A stretch of 35,592 nucleotides of DNA. Source: JTS-AC122 sp050246015. Lineage in GTDB: Bacteria; Planctomycetota; Phycisphaerae; Phycisphaerales; UBA1924. The DNA lies in assembly GCA_050246015.1 (NCBI GenBank), contig JBFWWU010000030.1, positions 1-35,592 on the forward strand. The letters run 5' to 3'. The translations under genes and the position numbers were made by a program. Every line of letters begins with the position of its first letter. The first letter of the stretch is position 1. The notes under the pieces were generated by a model, which searched no databases, was not told the origin of the DNA, and worked only from the letters and a program-made list of their open reading frames with translations. Below, in pieces: positions 34,389 to 35,592 of this stretch.

Positions 34389-35548
34389 CTTGGACTCCTG
34401 TAATGCTTCGTGGACGCTCGCATGCGTCGTTGCCGCAACACCACGGCAATACCCGCGACAAAAAGGCCGCCGGCAATCCATCCAACATATCGCAAGTACG
34501 ATGGGCCGCGTGTCGCATCCAGCAGTTCCCGGGTGACAGCGACCCGATCCCCTTCGGTGGTTGTCGAGGCGATCGTCTGCGTCCCAACGCGGTAGTCAGA
34601 GAAGTTTGCGATGTCTACCGAACCACGCACTGCATCCGCGTGCCTCCCGGCCCGCGGCGCGGACGTCGCCTCGCGAAAGCCGGCTGGATCATTGAGTTTG
34701 GCCTCGATGTTGAACAGCCGCAACGTCCGCCGTCCGTGGTCGGTCACCTCCACCTCTGTCGCGACCATCCAGGGCGTGTCACCGATCGGCTTCGGCGAAC
34801 GAGCCTGAATTACCTCCAACAGCGTTGTATCATCTTTCTCCCTCATCTCCACGCGATCGATCGTTCCGACGCCTTCACCCTCGCGCCAGGAACCAGACGC
34901 TCGGAGTGAATAGCCCATCGCGCTCGTCGCTGACGCGGTCCATGACGCTCCATCAGATCCCAGTTCAAAGGCCGCCAGCTTCGGCGCAGCGTGGGAAATT
35001 ACCCCCAGCCCCCCAAAGAGCAGCAAGCTAAGATCGCGTCGAACGCTTGGCTCCATCGACGCATAGTCTCGGCCCGCCGGGACGGACGCACTCATCGGTA
35101 CGACGGTGGCGGTCGACGGCACCAGACACCACGCTTCCTTTCCGGTCGCGGCATAATCGGTGTACGAGCCGCCGTTAGGAAGCGAACAATACCTCCAGCG
35201 ACCGGGCGAACGGGCCCAGAGCGATCGCGAGAACGTATCGGGAATTCCCCTGAGCCGCCTCTCGAATGACTCGACAAGTGGGCGCTCGGGATGTTGTGGC
35301 GCGTAACCGGCGGTCGAACGCCGCATCCGCTCCAGTTCCGCCGGCGGCGGCGTCTCCCACGTCTCTTCCGTCCAATGAAGGCTCCAATCGCCCAAGTCCG
35401 CGACAGACTGCGCCGCACGCCATTGTGTGTCGAACCACTCCCGAGCGGACTTGAACTGCGCCCAAGCCGTGCTCGGCAGCAGAATACACAAGCACGCGAC
35501 TATCCTCGCCACCCAACCCACCCTCAAACTCCCCGCGCCCCAAGTCAT
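34385..35548 (-). CDS. Secreted, C-terminally anchored protein of unknown function
   Basis: The 387-aa product has a signal peptide (about 8-31, WVARIVACLCILLPSTAWAQ), an extracytoplasmic domain (about 32-355), one membrane helix (about 360-378, YVGWIAGGLFVAGIAVVL) and a short basic tail (RQRRMRASTKHYRSPR). The extracytoplasmic part contains many short beta-type segments (GRWRYCSLPNGGSYTDY, TPWMVATEVEVTDHGRRTLRL), in style like LolA/RseB-type folds, but this is only an impression. Two Cys (in RYCSLP and AWCLVP) could form a disulfide. It is first in a four-gene minus-strand unit, with each gene overlapping the next. ATG 35548 is chosen; the frame is open to 35587, but that extension would overlap the promoter-like sequence. 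Confidence 0.7.
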   Translation of the reverse strand: MTWGAGSLRVGWVARIVACLCILLPSTAWAQFKSAREWFDTQWRAAQSVADLGDWSLHWTEETWETPPPAELERMRRSTAGYAPQHPERPLVESFERRLRGIPDTFSRSLWARSPGRWRYCSLPNGGSYTDYAATGKEAWCLVPSTATVVPMSASVPAGRDYASMEPSVRRDLSLLLFGGLGVISHAAPKLAAFELGSDGASWTASATSAMGYSLRASGSWREGEGVGTIDRVEMREKDDTTLLEVIQARSPKPIGDTPWMVATEVEVTDHGRRTLRLFNIEAKLNDPAGFREATSAPRAGRHADAVRGSVDIANFSDYRVGTQTIASTTTEGDRVAVTRELLDATRGPSYLRYVGWIAGGLFVAGIAVVLRQRRMRASTKHYRSPR

Positions 35549-35554
35549 ATCAAC

Positions 35555-35587
35555 AAGATACCACCCCGCCCCCCCCCAGGGTGTCAA
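35555..35587 (-). promoter_or_regulatory. Promoter-like sequence for the four-gene unit, nearly leaderless
   Basis: TTGACA (35587-35582) is a perfect -35 and TATCTT (35560-35555) a fair -10, but the spacer is 21 nt and G-rich (nine consecutive G on the minus strand). The -10 ends 6 nt before the ATG at 35548. Confidence 0.35.
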
Positions 35588-35592
35588 GCGGA

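Overview
This window looks like a chromosomal segment of a planctomycete, most likely of the Phycisphaerae/Phycisphaerales type. The support is indirect: very high GC (about 70% in most hand-counted lines), many signal-peptide proteins of unknown function, a secreted kelch-like protein ending in a GC-type dockerin, a PEP-CTERM-like protein with a VPAP...RRRR tail, a type IV-like prepilin, and few Shine-Dalgarno sequences. No plasmid, phage, insertion sequence, CRISPR array, rRNA or tRNA was seen.

Layout, left to right. (1) 1-4854: a truncated small gene running off the left edge, then arginine decarboxylase (speA) and a MASE1-PAS-HWE sensor histidine kinase, all on the minus strand. (2) 4921-9848: an ALDH7-type aldehyde dehydrogenase overlapping rpiA, a secreted zinc-ribbon protein, a PEP-CTERM-like protein, and a small basic protein translationally coupled to a CusF-like copper-binding lipoprotein. 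(3) 10215-15759: a uracil-DNA glycosylase lacking most iron-sulfur ligands, a four-helix membrane protein, recG, and a CCA-adding enzyme/poly(A) polymerase family gene, so three nucleic-acid maintenance genes lie close together. (4) 15922-24531: an envelope-protein stretch with two tandem paralogous ClpP/crotonase-fold secreted proteins, a histidine-phosphatase lipoprotein, an FtsX/DevC-like permease without an adjacent ATPase, a helical LTxxQ-like periplasmic protein, the Ig/kelch/dockerin protein, and a single-TM disordered protein. (5) 24570-30939: glycine C-acetyltransferase (kbl), then divergent nusA-infB with a long 5' leader and a G-rich spacer. (6) 30953-32767: a SulP anion transporter with a STAS domain.

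(7) 33008-35548 is the most unusual part: four minus-strand genes in which each overlaps the next. They encode a secreted or membrane-anchored protein of about 387 aa, a small Cys-containing secreted protein, a MauE/DoxX-like thiol membrane protein with a CxC motif, and a prepilin whose only well-placed start is ATT. Local GC falls to about 48-53% in three hand-counted lines. I infer a transferred or fast-evolving cell-surface module in which the MauE-like protein may supply redox chemistry to exported cysteine proteins. The function is not known to me.

Most remaining genes are conserved housekeeping genes in ordinary form. Their oddities are low-complexity insertions (SpeA, Kbl, RecG, IF-2), TTG starts (rpiA, infB), and several genes whose -10 hexamer sits so close to the start codon that leaderless transcripts are plausible.
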